From the NCBI RefSeq assembly GCF_947166415.1, contig NZ_CAMVEE010000001.1, forward strand, positions 1 through 64,000: 64,000 nt of DNA, written 5' to 3'. The translations under genes and the position numbers were made by a program. The number at the start of each line of letters is the position of its first letter. The stretch's first letter is position 1. This document shows, one piece after another, positions 52,201-61,700 of the stretch. Below the pieces are notes generated by a model. The model did no database searches and was not told the origin of the DNA. It worked only from the letters and a program-made list of their open reading frames with translations. Source of the stretch: an uncultured Methanobrevibacter sp. Its GTDB lineage: Archaea > Methanobacteriota > Methanobacteria > Methanobacteriales > Methanobacteriaceae.

Positions 52201-55200
52201 GTTTTCCAGTGTGAATACATTTGCCTTATTACCGTACTGGCGTAAAGCATATCCGTTGGCATCAGTATTGTTTATGAAGAAACAGTAGCTGCCTGTTGCA
52301 GATCCGCTGTTTAAATTGCCGAACAATGCTCCACCTTGGGTTGCATAGTTATTTATAAATACATTTCCTGTTCCGAGAGTGATCTTATTACTTCCAACAG
52401 TACCTCTACCATTGGATGTGAGTCCTCTATTGGAATCAAATAGATTATTCTTACCAATGACTATAGGAGGGTTTGATGAACCTATTGCAGAACCTACATG
52501 GGATGCGCTGTTATTGATGAATTTATTGTTGTTTCCAATGGTTATTCCTGAGTTGGCAGCTGTACCGGAACTTAATCCGATAGCTCCACCCATATTGCCT
52601 GCGTAGTTATTGATGAAGGTAACATTATTGATGTTGTTAATGTAACCTTGAGTTGAACCTATCGCTCCGCCGGCGCTGTTGGCGCGGGAGTTTGAAATTA
52701 CAGAATCGGAAATGTTAACAGCTCCGCCGTTGGCTACGAAAATAGCTCCACCCTGAGCTGTGCTGTAACCTTCAGTTAATGTTAAATTGCAAATGGTTAA
52801 AGTGAATCCGTTATTTACATTGAATATTCTTTTTGCATTGTTACCTGAAATAACAGCCTCTATGCTTTGACCAATGATTTTGATGTTTTTAGTGACGGCA
52901 ATACCTGTTGCAGGTGTTGAATCATCCAAATAAACTACTCCATTGGCTACATAGATAATACCATTATTGTCAACAATTTTAACTGCTTTTTCAATAGTTT
53001 TAACAGCACTGTCCCAGCTAGTACCGGAATTACTGTTTGAACCGTGTTCATAATCTACATAAACGACTTCGGTTGAAATCACGCTTTCAGGAGTTAGGGA
53101 AATTGTTTCTTTAATTCCTAAAATGTCAACTGTAACGGAATTGTTGCCAACACCTGTGATTGTATATTCGACTTCACCGTCACGGCCGTTTACAAGGGTT
53201 ATGGAATCTTTATTTAATGTTCCGTTTACTGGAACAAAAGTCACTGGAAGGTCTATTACATTTGTATTTCCGCCTTCATTAGTGAATAAGTTAATATTAA
53301 CTGTAGCGACATCTCCTACTTCAAGACCTTTGGCATACATTGTCAGGTTGAGGTATAGATATGAACCTGCTTGTTCTGCGTTTGTTAAGTTTAATTCTGT
53401 AGGAGTTAGGTCTTTTGTTGTGTCGTTTTGACCCCACCAGTTGTTTTCTAAGGTAGCGTTTGCCGGTGCTTTAATGTTGACCGCTCCGAGACCGTCTAGA
53501 ATGATGGAATTGGTTAAGGTCAGATAGCCGTCGTATTGTTTGATGGATCTGCCGTTGTTGTCTTTGGTTACTTTGTTGCCGTAGAATTTTGAACGGTCGA
53601 CTATTGTTTGGCCGTATGCGCAGATTCCTCCGCCGACAGCATAGTTACCGGTGTTGTAAACTTGGTTGTTTGTGAATACTGAATTTGAAACGTTTAATAA
53701 GATGTTTCCTTTTTCAGCATTGACAGCGCCGCTGTATACTGCGGAATTTCCTTCGAAATATGAATTTTTAATTGTTGTGGTTGTTGCTTTCAAGTTGACA
53801 GCCGCTCCATATGTACTGCCGGTTGAACCTGCAGTGTTGTTGATGAATTGGCAGTTGTCAATTGTTAAAGTAGTTTTGTTAGCCCATATGGCTGCGCCAC
53901 GTTTATCGGAAGCGTTTGATACGTCACCATTTATGAATATCAAATTGGACAATAATACATTTTCTGCTTGGATTTTGAATATTCTTCCAGCGTTTCTGGC
54001 ATCGATTACAACATTGTTACCCATACCCATGATAGTGACGTTTTTAAGAACGTTTAAACCGTCAACATCAACATTATCCAAATAATTGACACCGTCAGCA
54101 ATGTGAATAATGGCATTATCATCAACTACACTTAATGCATGAGCAATGGTTTTGAAAGGAGCGGATGCGGTAGTACCAAGGTAATCGTCTGAACCTTTGG
54201 CATAATCAACATAAACTTCAGTTAAAACAGGCTCATTGGCAAGCTCGGTTGCAACCAATAAAACCACATTGGCTTTATATGACGGAGTATATAATCCTAC
54301 ATCGGAACATGTGAAGAAGAAACTGGTATCCTGTCCTTTATTGAATAAAGGAGCAATATTATCCCAGTTCATAAATAAATAGTAATCCCCGCCAACAACA
54401 GAAGTAGGTTGGGCATTTACATTGTTAATCTTGAATGCACCGATTTGTGAAGACAGACCAACGCTTGTTATGGTAATATTGTTATCTTTACCTGAATAGC
54501 CGCTGGTATCTATGTTGAAACTTTCGCTGCCTTGTGTCCACAACTGACCTGCATTCAACCAGTAGGTGTAATTATCATCATCACCGTCATCATATGCAAA
54601 TAATAAACTGATTAATTTAATTCTTCCGTCAAATTGTAAATCTGAAATTTTTGTATTTTTAACTCCAATATTTATTGTATCTCCAGGGTTTAGGTTACTG
54701 ACTTTATCGGTAATGTCAAACACCATCTGGTAATCTGAATATTGTCTGGTTGTGTGGCGATTGAAACCATATACATTAGGGTCGTTAGTGAAGGATGGGA
54801 AACCGTCCATTCTCAAGGTATCGAATGCCAGTACTTCAAAACCATTTGTAGTATTAAGGGTTACATTGGAGTAAAGACCATATGTCTGAGCGCCGCTTCC
54901 GGAATAATCATTAATGATGACTATTACAGATTTGATGTTTGTAACATTTTCAGGAATAACATAAACAAGCTGGCTGGTAGCGGCCCATGGATTGACGGCA
55001 ACATATTCCACATTACCTGAAACAACACCGCTGTCGATTTCAACCATCTTATCTACAAGTTGGCCTACAGGGTAAGCCTCTTCAAATGTTAATTCGAGTT
55101 TATCTGTAATGCCTAAAACATTTACGGATATTGAATTTAAACCTTCTTTTGTGCTTGTGAATGCAACATCACCTTTACCGTTTACAAGTGTTAAAGTATA

Positions 55201-56835
55201 TTCATCAAAGGTTCCGTCATCTGATGAAACTGTTGCAGGAACATCAATTAAACAAGCAGCATCCTGAGAAACCAATTTAACATCAATAGTAATAGGTTTG
55301 CCTGTTTCAAAGGTTGTAGCTGCAGTTGATAAGCTAAGGTATGCGTATGAACCTGCTTGTTCTGCGTTTGTTAAGTTTAATTCTGTAGGAGTTAGGTCTT
55401 TTGTTGTGTCGTTTTGACCCCACCAGTTGTTTTCTAAGGTAGCGTTTGCCGGTGCTTTAATGTTGACCGCTCCGAGACCGTCTAGAATGATGGAATTGGT
55501 TAAGGTCAGATAGCCGTCGTATTGTTTGATGGATCTGCCGTTGTTGTCTTTGGTTACTTTGTTGCCGTAGAATTTTGAACGGTCGACTATTGTTTGGCCG
55601 TATGCGCAGATTCCTCCGCCGACAGCATAGTTACCGGTGTTGTAAACTTGGTTGTTTGTGAATACTGAATTTGAAACGTTTAATAAGATGTTTCCTTTTT
55701 CAGCATTGACAGCGCCGCTGTATACTGCGGAATTTCCTTCGAAATATGAATTTTTAATTGTTGTGGTTGTTGCTTTCAAGTTGACAGCCGCTCCATATGT
55801 ACTGCCGGTTGAACCTGCAGTGTTGTTGATGAATTGGCAGTTGTCAATTGTTAAAGTAGTTTTGTTAGCCCATATGGCTGCGCCACGTTTATCGGAAGCG
55901 TTTGATACGTCACCATTTATGAATATCAAATTGGACAATAATACATTTTCTGCTTGGATTTTGAATATTCTTCCGGCATTTCTGGCATCGATTACAACAT
56001 TGTTACCCATACCTATAATGGTAACGTTTTTAAGAACTTCTAATCCATTAACATCAGCATCATCCAAGTAATTTACACCATCAGCAATGTAAATAATAGC
56101 ATTGTCTTCAACAGCTGTTAACGCATGACCAATAGTTTTGAATGCTGTTTCTGCAGTGACACCATCATTAGCATCGTCCCCGTTAGCATAATCAACGTAT
56201 GCTTCAGTTAAGGTTTGAGGTTCCGGTGTGTTGGAATTGACGGTGATGAAAACCCATGAATCAACAACTTCAGGGCCACCATACCCATCAAGATATTCAC
56301 CTGAATATTCCGGACCTTCTTCAGCCCTGAATAAAATCTTATAAGGTGTATCGCTAGCAGATAATTTTGAAGAATCAACAGTATAGGTTAATCTATGGTT
56401 ATTTAAATCTTTATATGCAGTAAAACCCCCATTTATATAGACAGTTAAAGGAAAATCCGGTCCCCCAGGATCGCTGCCGCTGCTGTCTACTAAAAAACCG
56501 GTGATTGTTACACTTTCTCCCTCATTAATAGTAAAATCATCTTGATCAAAGTCTATATAAGCTGAAGAAGTAGAGGTCTCATATCCCAACGTATCATCGT
56601 TACTTTCAGCAGCTATACCCCTATTAGCATAACTGCTTTCATTCTCATCACTTATAACGGATACATCGCCGTATCCGTCATCTTGATTTTCAATTGAAAT
56701 AGAATCATCATCATTATAAACAGCCAAATCATTAGTCGAATTATCCAGATCTTCAGCATAAATCGAAGAAACAGATATTACTAACACAAAGATTAAGGTC
56801 AATAATAATAACGAATCTTTAATCTTTTTTTGCAA
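49285..56835 (-). CDS. Giant adhesin-like surface protein (beta-helix, DUF3344, CARDB, Ig-like)
   Basis: About 2516 residues. The start is the TTG at 56835 (LQKKIKDSLLLLTLIF) with GGAGG 7 nt upstream; the ORF track begins 21 codons earlier without a site. The signal peptide ends near SSIYAED. Order: a beta-sandwich domain; beta-helix block 1 (to about residue 500); a DUF3344-like domain (SGNVEYVAVNPWAAT); beta-helix block 2, near-identical to block 1; a third, different beta-helix block (GGAIGSTQGYINNINNV); a CARDB-like domain; a second DUF3344-like domain (about 1800-2050); then Ig-like repeats ending YRMDSVAQSVKIAK. Secreted and surface-exposed, probably adhesive. No anchor is seen. Confidence 0.87.
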   Translation of the reverse strand: MQKKIKDSLLLLTLIFVLVISVSSIYAEDLDNSTNDLAVYNDDDSISIENQDDGYGDVSVISDENESSYANRGIAAESNDDTLGYETSTSSAYIDFDQDDFTINEGESVTITGFLVDSSGSDPGGPDFPLTVYINGGFTAYKDLNNHRLTYTVDSSKLSASDTPYKILFRAEEGPEYSGEYLDGYGGPEVVDSWVFITVNSNTPEPQTLTEAYVDYANGDDANDGVTAETAFKTIGHALTAVEDNAIIYIADGVNYLDDADVNGLEVLKNVTIIGMGNNVVIDARNAGRIFKIQAENVLLSNLIFINGDVSNASDKRGAAIWANKTTLTIDNCQFINNTAGSTGSTYGAAVNLKATTTTIKNSYFEGNSAVYSGAVNAEKGNILLNVSNSVFTNNQVYNTGNYAVGGGICAYGQTIVDRSKFYGNKVTKDNNGRSIKQYDGYLTLTNSIILDGLGAVNIKAPANATLENNWWGQNDTTKDLTPTELNLTNAEQAGSYAYLSLSTAATTFETGKPITIDVKLVSQDAACLIDVPATVSSDDGTFDEYTLTLVNGKGDVAFTSTKEGLNSISVNVLGITDKLELTFEEAYPVGQLVDKMVEIDSGVVSGNVEYVAVNPWAATSQLVYVIPENVTNIKSVIVIINDYSGSGAQTYGLYSNVTLNTTNGFEVLAFDTLRMDGFPSFTNDPNVYGFNRHTTRQYSDYQMVFDITDKVSNLNPGDTINIGVKNTKISDLQFDGRIKLISLLFAYDDGDDDNYTYWLNAGQLWTQGSESFNIDTSGYSGKDNNITITSVGLSSQIGAFKINNVNAQPTSVVGGDYYLFMNWDNIAPLFNKGQDTSFFFTCSDVGLYTPSYKANVVLLVATELANEPVLTEVYVDYAKGSDDYLGTTASAPFKTIAHALSVVDDNAIIHIADGVNYLDNVDVDGLNVLKNVTIMGMGNNVVIDARNAGRIFKIQAENVLLSNLIFINGDVSNASDKRGAAIWANKTTLTIDNCQFINNTAGSTGSTYGAAVNLKATTTTIKNSYFEGNSAVYSGAVNAEKGNILLNVSNSVFTNNQVYNTGNYAVGGGICAYGQTIVDRSKFYGNKVTKDNNGRSIKQYDGYLTLTNSIILDGLGAVNIKAPANATLENNWWGQNDTTKDLTPTELNLTNAEQAGSYLYLNLTMYAKGLEVGDVATVNINLFTNEGGNTNVIDLPVTFVPVNGTLNKDSITLVNGRDGEVEYTITGVGNNSVTVDILGIKETISLTPESVISTEVVYVDYEHGSNSNSGTSWDSAVKTIEKAVKIVDNNGIIYVANGVVYLDDSTPATGIAVTKNIKIIGQSIEAVISGNNAKRIFNVNNGFTLTICNLTLTEGYSTAQGGAIFVANGGAVNISDSVISNSRANSAGGAIGSTQGYINNINNVTFINNYAGNMGGAIGLSSGTAANSGITIGNNNKFINNSASHVGSAIGSSNPPIVIGKNNLFDSNRGLTSNGRGTVGSNKITLGTGNVFINNYATQGGALFGNLNSGSATGSYCFFINNTDANGYALRQYGNKANVFTLENCYWGTNTPDFNTIYNKAFYHNAYLVLDVSADKEEVPLGDSAVITIDITKNQNGAQVDVDSLPANVPLTFTVINGNVTPESTVLVKGIASTTYAPESFGDGSVTVNLYSVAETVNFTAPRPDVVISSVTTQWSNGIFAGVNNTFTVKLTNNGGSDVEDLVLEVYSNETGELLANYTIDSLATGATSIALTDPTVRPITEETVWPEAQNHKIKFTFNLKYAGEIISTVSADKILAYDGYFNKSYAYGGHDNIINRNYTINGDIIVATHDASYYADQFIRFRNETWNIETPEGAEIVKVLLYFAYNWDTSYYPNGWNLTFNDRDILNQNISYEMDRGNLGYYGPYNYGLVVFDVTELYNVNDVNSFVINKTGNCALYPSTLFVLYNMTDSDSITDVYFSDVCDVFYPYYNKLGYDELLKTVINFNDIDLTNLDSATLYAFGGSGGYNDADLSFNDLYVSDAYPSSSDKECCPYIFNVTSGISQNNVAMFITSPSSSTVVAYQQVLVVSKKLTPTAISTDIVNGSEIFVGDNLDVAVSVDPDVNGTYSLWIDGVLITDYGVLTVVDGEGSFIILAEDLTIGDHNITVQFDGNGYYKASENATYAITVSKVTNYEMLLDAGNSTPLGSAVNITVTLPTDANGGIVFVSIDGVNYTATVVDGSAVIVGPDNLASGNYTFTVTYTGDEKYASIDNITTVSIAESAEVVIGANYTVCALDDGFAVHIIINTDPAITGNLTVKFNGNEYPVEVVNGTANFTSMKVYSNNYTTDIIYAGSEIYKNSSTTINAVVKASKVSRVNDFNFYYYNNDMGSDSEKGISLIKVVDTDGNPIKKATVTITIMDRYKLKVKTDANGIAKFTKAYKPGTYTVTATHDNKVTKLGNLVLKSVVNVPKVTTVKKSAKSTTLKITLKGTGPIKGKTVVVNFMKKNYRVTTNSNGVALFKFTPDMVAKLGVGKTYKVRVTYRMDSVAQSVKIAK
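53360..53988 (-). repeat. 629-bp direct repeat, copy 2 (within giant adhesin)
   Basis: Matches 55346-55974 base for base in my reading (offset 1986). Identity continues with a few substitutions for about 45 bp beyond. It encodes the beta-helix block with CAYGQTIVDRSKFYGNKV. Confidence 0.85.
55346..55974 (-). repeat. 629-bp direct repeat, copy 1 (within giant adhesin)
   Basis: Partner of 53360-53988. The flanking coding sequence on both sides is only moderately similar, so the perfect stretch stands out as a recent duplication or gene-conversion tract. Confidence 0.85.
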
Positions 56836-56919
56836 AAAATTCCTCCTTTCAATTAATAAACAAAGTGAATTAATAAATATTAATAAAAAATTATTCACTA
56901 ATAATACATATGTTAATAA

Positions 56920-56936
56920 AAATATGCATATAATTA
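56920..56936 (-). promoter_or_regulatory. TATA-like element of the giant adhesin
   Basis: On the minus strand AATTATATGCATATT lies about 90 nt before the TTG start, giving a leader of about 60 nt. It shares the ATATGCATA core with the DUF308 promoter. The rest of the 238-bp gap to the DUF2149 gene holds only AT-rich sequence. Confidence 0.35.
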
Positions 56937-57073
56937 TTATTTACGTTAATACAATATTTATAATTAATCATATTATTACTAAATGGAGAAATTTAAGGAA
57001 ATAATAATACTCAAATAATGTAAAAAAAATAAGATATTTAAAAAAAAGAAAATAAAAGGGTTTTAAAGCAAAA

Positions 57074-57406
57074 TCATCCTTCAACCATGATTAATTTTCC
57101 CGTGGAAGGATCTTTATAGACTTTTCCCATTTCCATATATCCCTGTCCAGAACTGTCAGTTGTATCAGGTGTTTCGTTTAAGACTTGCCCTTCACTAACT
57201 TCAGTGACTTGCTGTGAGTCTTGAATGGCCTGGTTTTGGCTTTGGGAATTATCCTGGAACACTACACTTTGCATATTCCAACTGATTACAACAAAAATCA
57301 ACAGCCCTACTGCAATAACAAGCATTGCATCAACAAGATTTGTTGTTCCAGCCATCGGGTCTTCTTCCCCTTCTGCAAATCTCTTCTTATTTTTCTCTCT
57401 AACCAT
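57074..57406 (-). CDS. DUF2149 protein, ExbD-like
   Basis: 110 residues: a short cytoplasmic basic start (MVREKNKKRFAEGEEDP), one membrane helix and an extracytoplasmic tail rich in Gln and Ser. The helix begins TTNLVDAMLVIAVGLLIF, closely resembling the ExbD/TolR segment with its proton-carrying Asp (LVDVMLV...). So this DUF2149 protein is probably the ExbD-like partner of the proton channel encoded 9 nt upstream. The tail ends KVYKDPSTGKLIMVEG, unlike the larger ExbD periplasmic domain. Last gene of the CobN operon. GGGTGTTTAA precedes the ATG. Confidence 0.85.
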   Translation of the reverse strand: MVREKNKKRFAEGEEDPMAGTTNLVDAMLVIAVGLLIFVVISWNMQSVVFQDNSQSQNQAIQDSQQVTEVSEGQVLNETPDTTDSSGQGYMEMGKVYKDPSTGKLIMVEG

Positions 57407-57415
57407 TTAAACACC

Positions 57416-58060
57416 CTAATTTTTCAATTTATCCAATATGACATCAGTCAATGCGTCCAAATCAGACAAATATTCTTCATACCATCTGCGTCTTACTTTA
57501 GATACAAAGTATGCGACTGCACCAGAACCGATACCAACAACAGTGGTGTCAAATGCCACTATAATTGCATTTGCCAATGTATTGACATCACCTGCGCCCA
57601 ATGCCGCAAGACCAGGACCCATCGGTATTAAAGTTCCCATCAACCCTAATGTCGGACCGATACGGGTTACGATATCTGTTTTCTCGATTTTTTTTGCAAA
57701 TTTGTTTTCTTCTGCTTCAATCAATTTTCTGGCTAAAGTATGCCTGGCATCTTCAGACAATGTGTTTGCACGCAAAACCTTGATTAAAATCACTTTTTGA
57801 GACTCGTATATTCTAGAATTTTTAACAATATTTAAAATTTCGTCATAAGATGAGGCATTTGATATGGAATAAATAATCTTTTCAAGTGAATCTACTGAAA
57901 TCTTCTTTCTAGAGGTATATTCAGATACCAACCCTCCCAATGTGATTACTGCAAAAATTGCAAAAATGACCAAAAATATTATAACTGGAATTTGTAAGCT
58001 CTGGGAAATCATATTCAACCCAGAAGTAATAATTTCACTGCCCGGAACTGTTGTAACCAT
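57416..58060 (-). CDS. MotA/TolQ/ExbB-family proton channel protein
   Basis: 214 residues with three membrane helices: one near the N-terminus (VIIFLVIFAIFAVITLGG), then a cytoplasmic helical domain, and two after residue 130. The family core is clear: TRIGPTLGLMGTLIPMGPGLAALGAGD and NAIIVAFDTTVVGIGSGAVAYFVSKVRRRW. Such proteins form a pentameric proton channel that drives ExbD- or MotB-type partners. It lies between DUF2162 and DUF2149 genes with gaps of 6 and 9 nt, so they must be translated together. The energised target is probably the CobN-like surface protein. Confidence 0.93.
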   Translation of the reverse strand: MVTTVPGSEIITSGLNMISQSLQIPVIIFLVIFAIFAVITLGGLVSEYTSRKKISVDSLEKIIYSISNASSYDEILNIVKNSRIYESQKVILIKVLRANTLSEDARHTLARKLIEAEENKFAKKIEKTDIVTRIGPTLGLMGTLIPMGPGLAALGAGDVNTLANAIIVAFDTTVVGIGSGAVAYFVSKVRRRWYEEYLSDLDALTDVILDKLKN

Positions 58061-58066
58061 AAATAA

Positions 58067-58774
58067 TCACCTGAAATTAGTATTTTTCTTTGAAATTATT
58101 CCACCGATTGCCATGAAAGCCAATATAACGATTATTGCAATGCTCACATAATCAACAGAAGCTATTGATATGGCATCCATAGGATTTTGGATCATGGCTG
58201 TGATGTTTGGAAGGAATAATGCTGACAATAAGAAGTAAATTCCTAAAAAGAACATGAAATTACCTAAAACTATTGGATAAGGCTTATTTATAAATTTTAT
58301 TAGGAAATTTGATGCGAAATAGGTTGCCACAATAGTTAAAACCAATGCCAAAGCCACTATGATACTTAAATTCATCAGCCCCAATCCAATTGTAGGAGCT
58401 ACCAACAAAATACTAACAAGAATTGACCCAAAACAACATGGACATGGTGCAATAACCGCCATGCATGTTGCTGCAGTTGTATTTCTTTCAAATACCTTAT
58501 ATTCCCTAATTGTAAATATACCTGCCAATATCATAATGACTGCCATGATTAAAAAGAATTCAAAATTATAGGAATAAATCAAATCAGTAATTTGAGTAGT
58601 GTAAAATGAAGCAATTTCAGTTAAAATTAAAACACCTCCACCATATCCTATTGAAACCAGGAAAAGATATCTTTTAGACATGTTTGCTAATCCAGTAGCT
58701 AAACCCAATTTAATTCCAAAGATTAAAACCGCCGATAAAATACCTAATTGCCATAATAAACTAATTGCATCCAT
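58067..58774 (-). CDS. DUF2162 polytopic membrane protein with CPCC motif
   Basis: 235 residues with six or seven membrane helices and little outside the membrane. It opens MDAISLLWQLGILSAVLIFG. A helix edge carries CMAVIAPCPCCFGSI, with four cysteines close together, like the thiol or metal site of DsbD/cation-efflux type carriers. A second half starting YPIVLGNFMFFLGIYFLL suggests an internal pseudo-repeat. Probably a transporter, perhaps for a metal or a thiol. It starts 8 nt after the CobN-like gene, with GGTGTTTAA before the ATG. Confidence 0.82.
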   Translation of the reverse strand: MDAISLLWQLGILSAVLIFGIKLGLATGLANMSKRYLFLVSIGYGGGVLILTEIASFYTTQITDLIYSYNFEFFLIMAVIMILAGIFTIREYKVFERNTTAATCMAVIAPCPCCFGSILVSILLVAPTIGLGLMNLSIIVALALVLTIVATYFASNFLIKFINKPYPIVLGNFMFFLGIYFLLSALFLPNITAMIQNPMDAISIASVDYVSIAIIVILAFMAIGGIISKKNTNFR

Positions 58775-58782
58775 TTAAACAC

Positions 58783-61700
58783 CTAAATAACTTTATCATT
58801 ATATAATTTATCCAAATCTTTAATTTTCTCTTCCTCATCCTTATTTCTAAAGTAACCTAAAGCAATGACGCCTATTAAACATAAAATTCCAAGCACTGCA
58901 ATTATTGACAGACCCACTTCGCTTGCAGATTGAGATGTGAGTGGATTTATTTCTACCGCTTTTTTAACATCTGCGCCTTCTGAACTGGTGCCACCTATTT
59001 CACATGTTTGACCGTCGACACCAACTGATTGTCCTTCGGAAACTCCTGTTTGACCTTCAGCACCTACACTTGAAGCCACTTGACCTTGTGAGTTGCCATC
59101 AGTTATTGAATTTCCATTGCTTTGTGAGTTGCTTGAACTTTTTGAATTGCTTTGTGAATTTTTTGTTGTTGAATTTGAAGTTATTGTATTTGAAGACTGT
59201 GATCCTTCAACCGGATCTTGAGTAGACGCCTCGCTATTGGAAGGGTCTTCCGTATTTTCAGGAGGGACGTTTTGAGTATTGTTTAAAAATACTGGATTTT
59301 GAGTCGCCTCATACAATTTTGGCAATAGTTGAGCTAAAATATCTGGATTTACATATTGCATAGCCCATTGCATCATTGCAATATTACCGCAACTACAATC
59401 ACAGCAAGCAACACCATTCTGAACAGTGGCCTGAGCCCAGGTGTTTGCGAGATTTCTTATAGTTGCATCATTCGCATTCCAGTACCCATCTTTAATGGAA
59501 GTTAACATTGTTCCACTCATTGAAATAAGTGAATATGCATTGTTTCCACTTTTCAACCAGTCTGTAACGCCTAAATTATATTTATCATTATAATAGGTAT
59601 CATAAACTCTCTCCCATAACTGATTAGTTACGGATGTAGGCCTTGTAACTTGCCAACCGAATAAATCGTTGACAAATTTATTTGAGATATAACGGGCCCC
59701 GCTGTAACCTTCTTCCATCATTCCTTTAATCCATTCTGGATTATCATATCTTGCAGCAAATTCCTGATACATTACTTCTTCCAATGGAGCAATATATGGA
59801 TTGTTCCTATTTGCATACATCAATACGTTAAATTTAGGGGTTTTACCAGAGATTTTCTCAACAGCCATTGATAAACCTCCCCAATAATCAAAGAAGTCAT
59901 CATTATCCAGCACACCATATTGATTTGTATTACGGCTAGCCACAATGGTATCTGAATTGGACAGAGCTCTTAAGAATACTAAAGGATTGGTATCTCCCCA
60001 ATAATTTTTAGAGTACATGTTACCCATTCTTCCCAAATAGAAATCTGCCAATTCATCAGTATCGTTCCAAGTCCAAGACATTGATACCAATTTGGATATT
60101 CCTGCACCATAATCACCATTAGGCGGTGCAAATACTCTTGTAATTGCGCATTCTCCTGCATAAGTCGCATTATAACCAATGCTCAAATAGTACAAGCAAT
60201 CCTCGAGCCAATGTTTAGCAACATAATTGTCTTCCAAAGACTCCCTATAATCACCGCTTACACCGTAATATCCAATTCCTTCCATTATATAGTCAATAGC
60301 TTCCCTTACTTGAGGACCATACTCGCTATTCATTAAAGAATTGTTATTGATGATTGTTAAGTAGGACCTTGCAAGTGCAACTCTAAATGCATTGTCCAAT
60401 ATGATTGTTTGAGAAGAGTATAAATCTCTGAAAAGACCGCTTGTAATTACTGTCACATCAATTCTTTTTTTAGCCCAACCTTCCGGACGGACTAAATCAA
60501 CCAATTTTACAAATTCTGGTATAGGTTTTATCTTTTTACCAGATGTGGATTCATCATCATGATCATGATTATTATCAATTCCTGCACTTGGAGAATCTGT
60601 CCAAACAGGTTTCATACCCAACAAATAAAGAACTGAGGCAACTAAAGCACCATTATCCCTTGCAGTTTCAACACACCATATTCCCATAATGATTTTTTCG
60701 GTTGTGTCATTCAAATCTGATAAAGTTAAAAGCGCTAAAGTCTTAGCATATTCATATGCTTCCTGAGAAGGAAGCTCACAGGATTGGTCCTGGAACATGT
60801 TCCTACCAGTCGGCATGATACTAGGGTTTGCTATAATTTCCCCGCCTTCACTGATTGGGATATATTTACCATTCAAACCATCAAGCATTGCATTTAACTC
60901 TGCGTCGATACTTTCATTGATTAAATTTAAATAACTTTTAGCTAAATTTAAACAGGCGAGTAAGTTGAAAGTATTGAAATTTGAGTTTGAATTTATCAGT
61001 AAATTGTATACTGTTTCAACATCCCAATAAATTAGAGCCTTACATATATCATAACTCTTATTCAATACAAATTCTCTATCGATAGCTGATAAGCCATCAT
61101 AATTTGAAGAGAAGTAACATTTTGAAATTTCATCAAATAAGTTGGTTTCACCCTTGTTATTGTCCATGGTAAAGTCAAATGACATCATGACTGAAACTGT
61201 CGATGCCAAATCCTTTTCGTTCCAATATTTACCAATTGCATGAAGACCTAATGGATATATTGTAGACTGAAGCGATTTTAAAAACTTATTGACTTTATTT
61301 ACCAAATCGTCTGAAGTCAAGTTTAGAACTTCATCCTTGGACAAGCCAAGATTCATTGAATAGTCATTATCAACAATCAAATTGCGCAATTCATTGCTTA
61401 TCCTGTCTTTGGAATTTTGATTGTTTGAATCTAAATATTGGTCGACTAATCTTGCGGCAAGTGTTAAATTGCCATATAACTGAGTATAAGCTAGTGGAGA
61501 GGTTAAGTGAGAAATCAATACGGCGAACCCTCTTCTTTTAGCTTGAATAGCTTCTCCTAAACCATCTGTGATATAGAAATATAATTGAGGAACCTCACCT
61601 ACAACAACAGATCCGTAATCTGTTGAAGACAAAAGAATTTCCTTGCCTGGCAGCCACTCATGAGTTGCGTGCCTTCCAGTAAATACCATTGCATCAGAGT

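Noticed and set aside
53666-56071. Two near-identical 139-aa plus-strand ORFs (53666-54085 and 55652-56071)
   Set aside because: They are antisense shadows of the duplicated beta-helix block; their similarity reflects the DNA repeat, and they have no promoter or ribosome-binding site.
45333-56835. Repeats in the adhesins as CRISPR or satellite arrays
   Set aside because: The repeats are long, in frame, few in number and encode protein modules; there are no spacers or cas genes.
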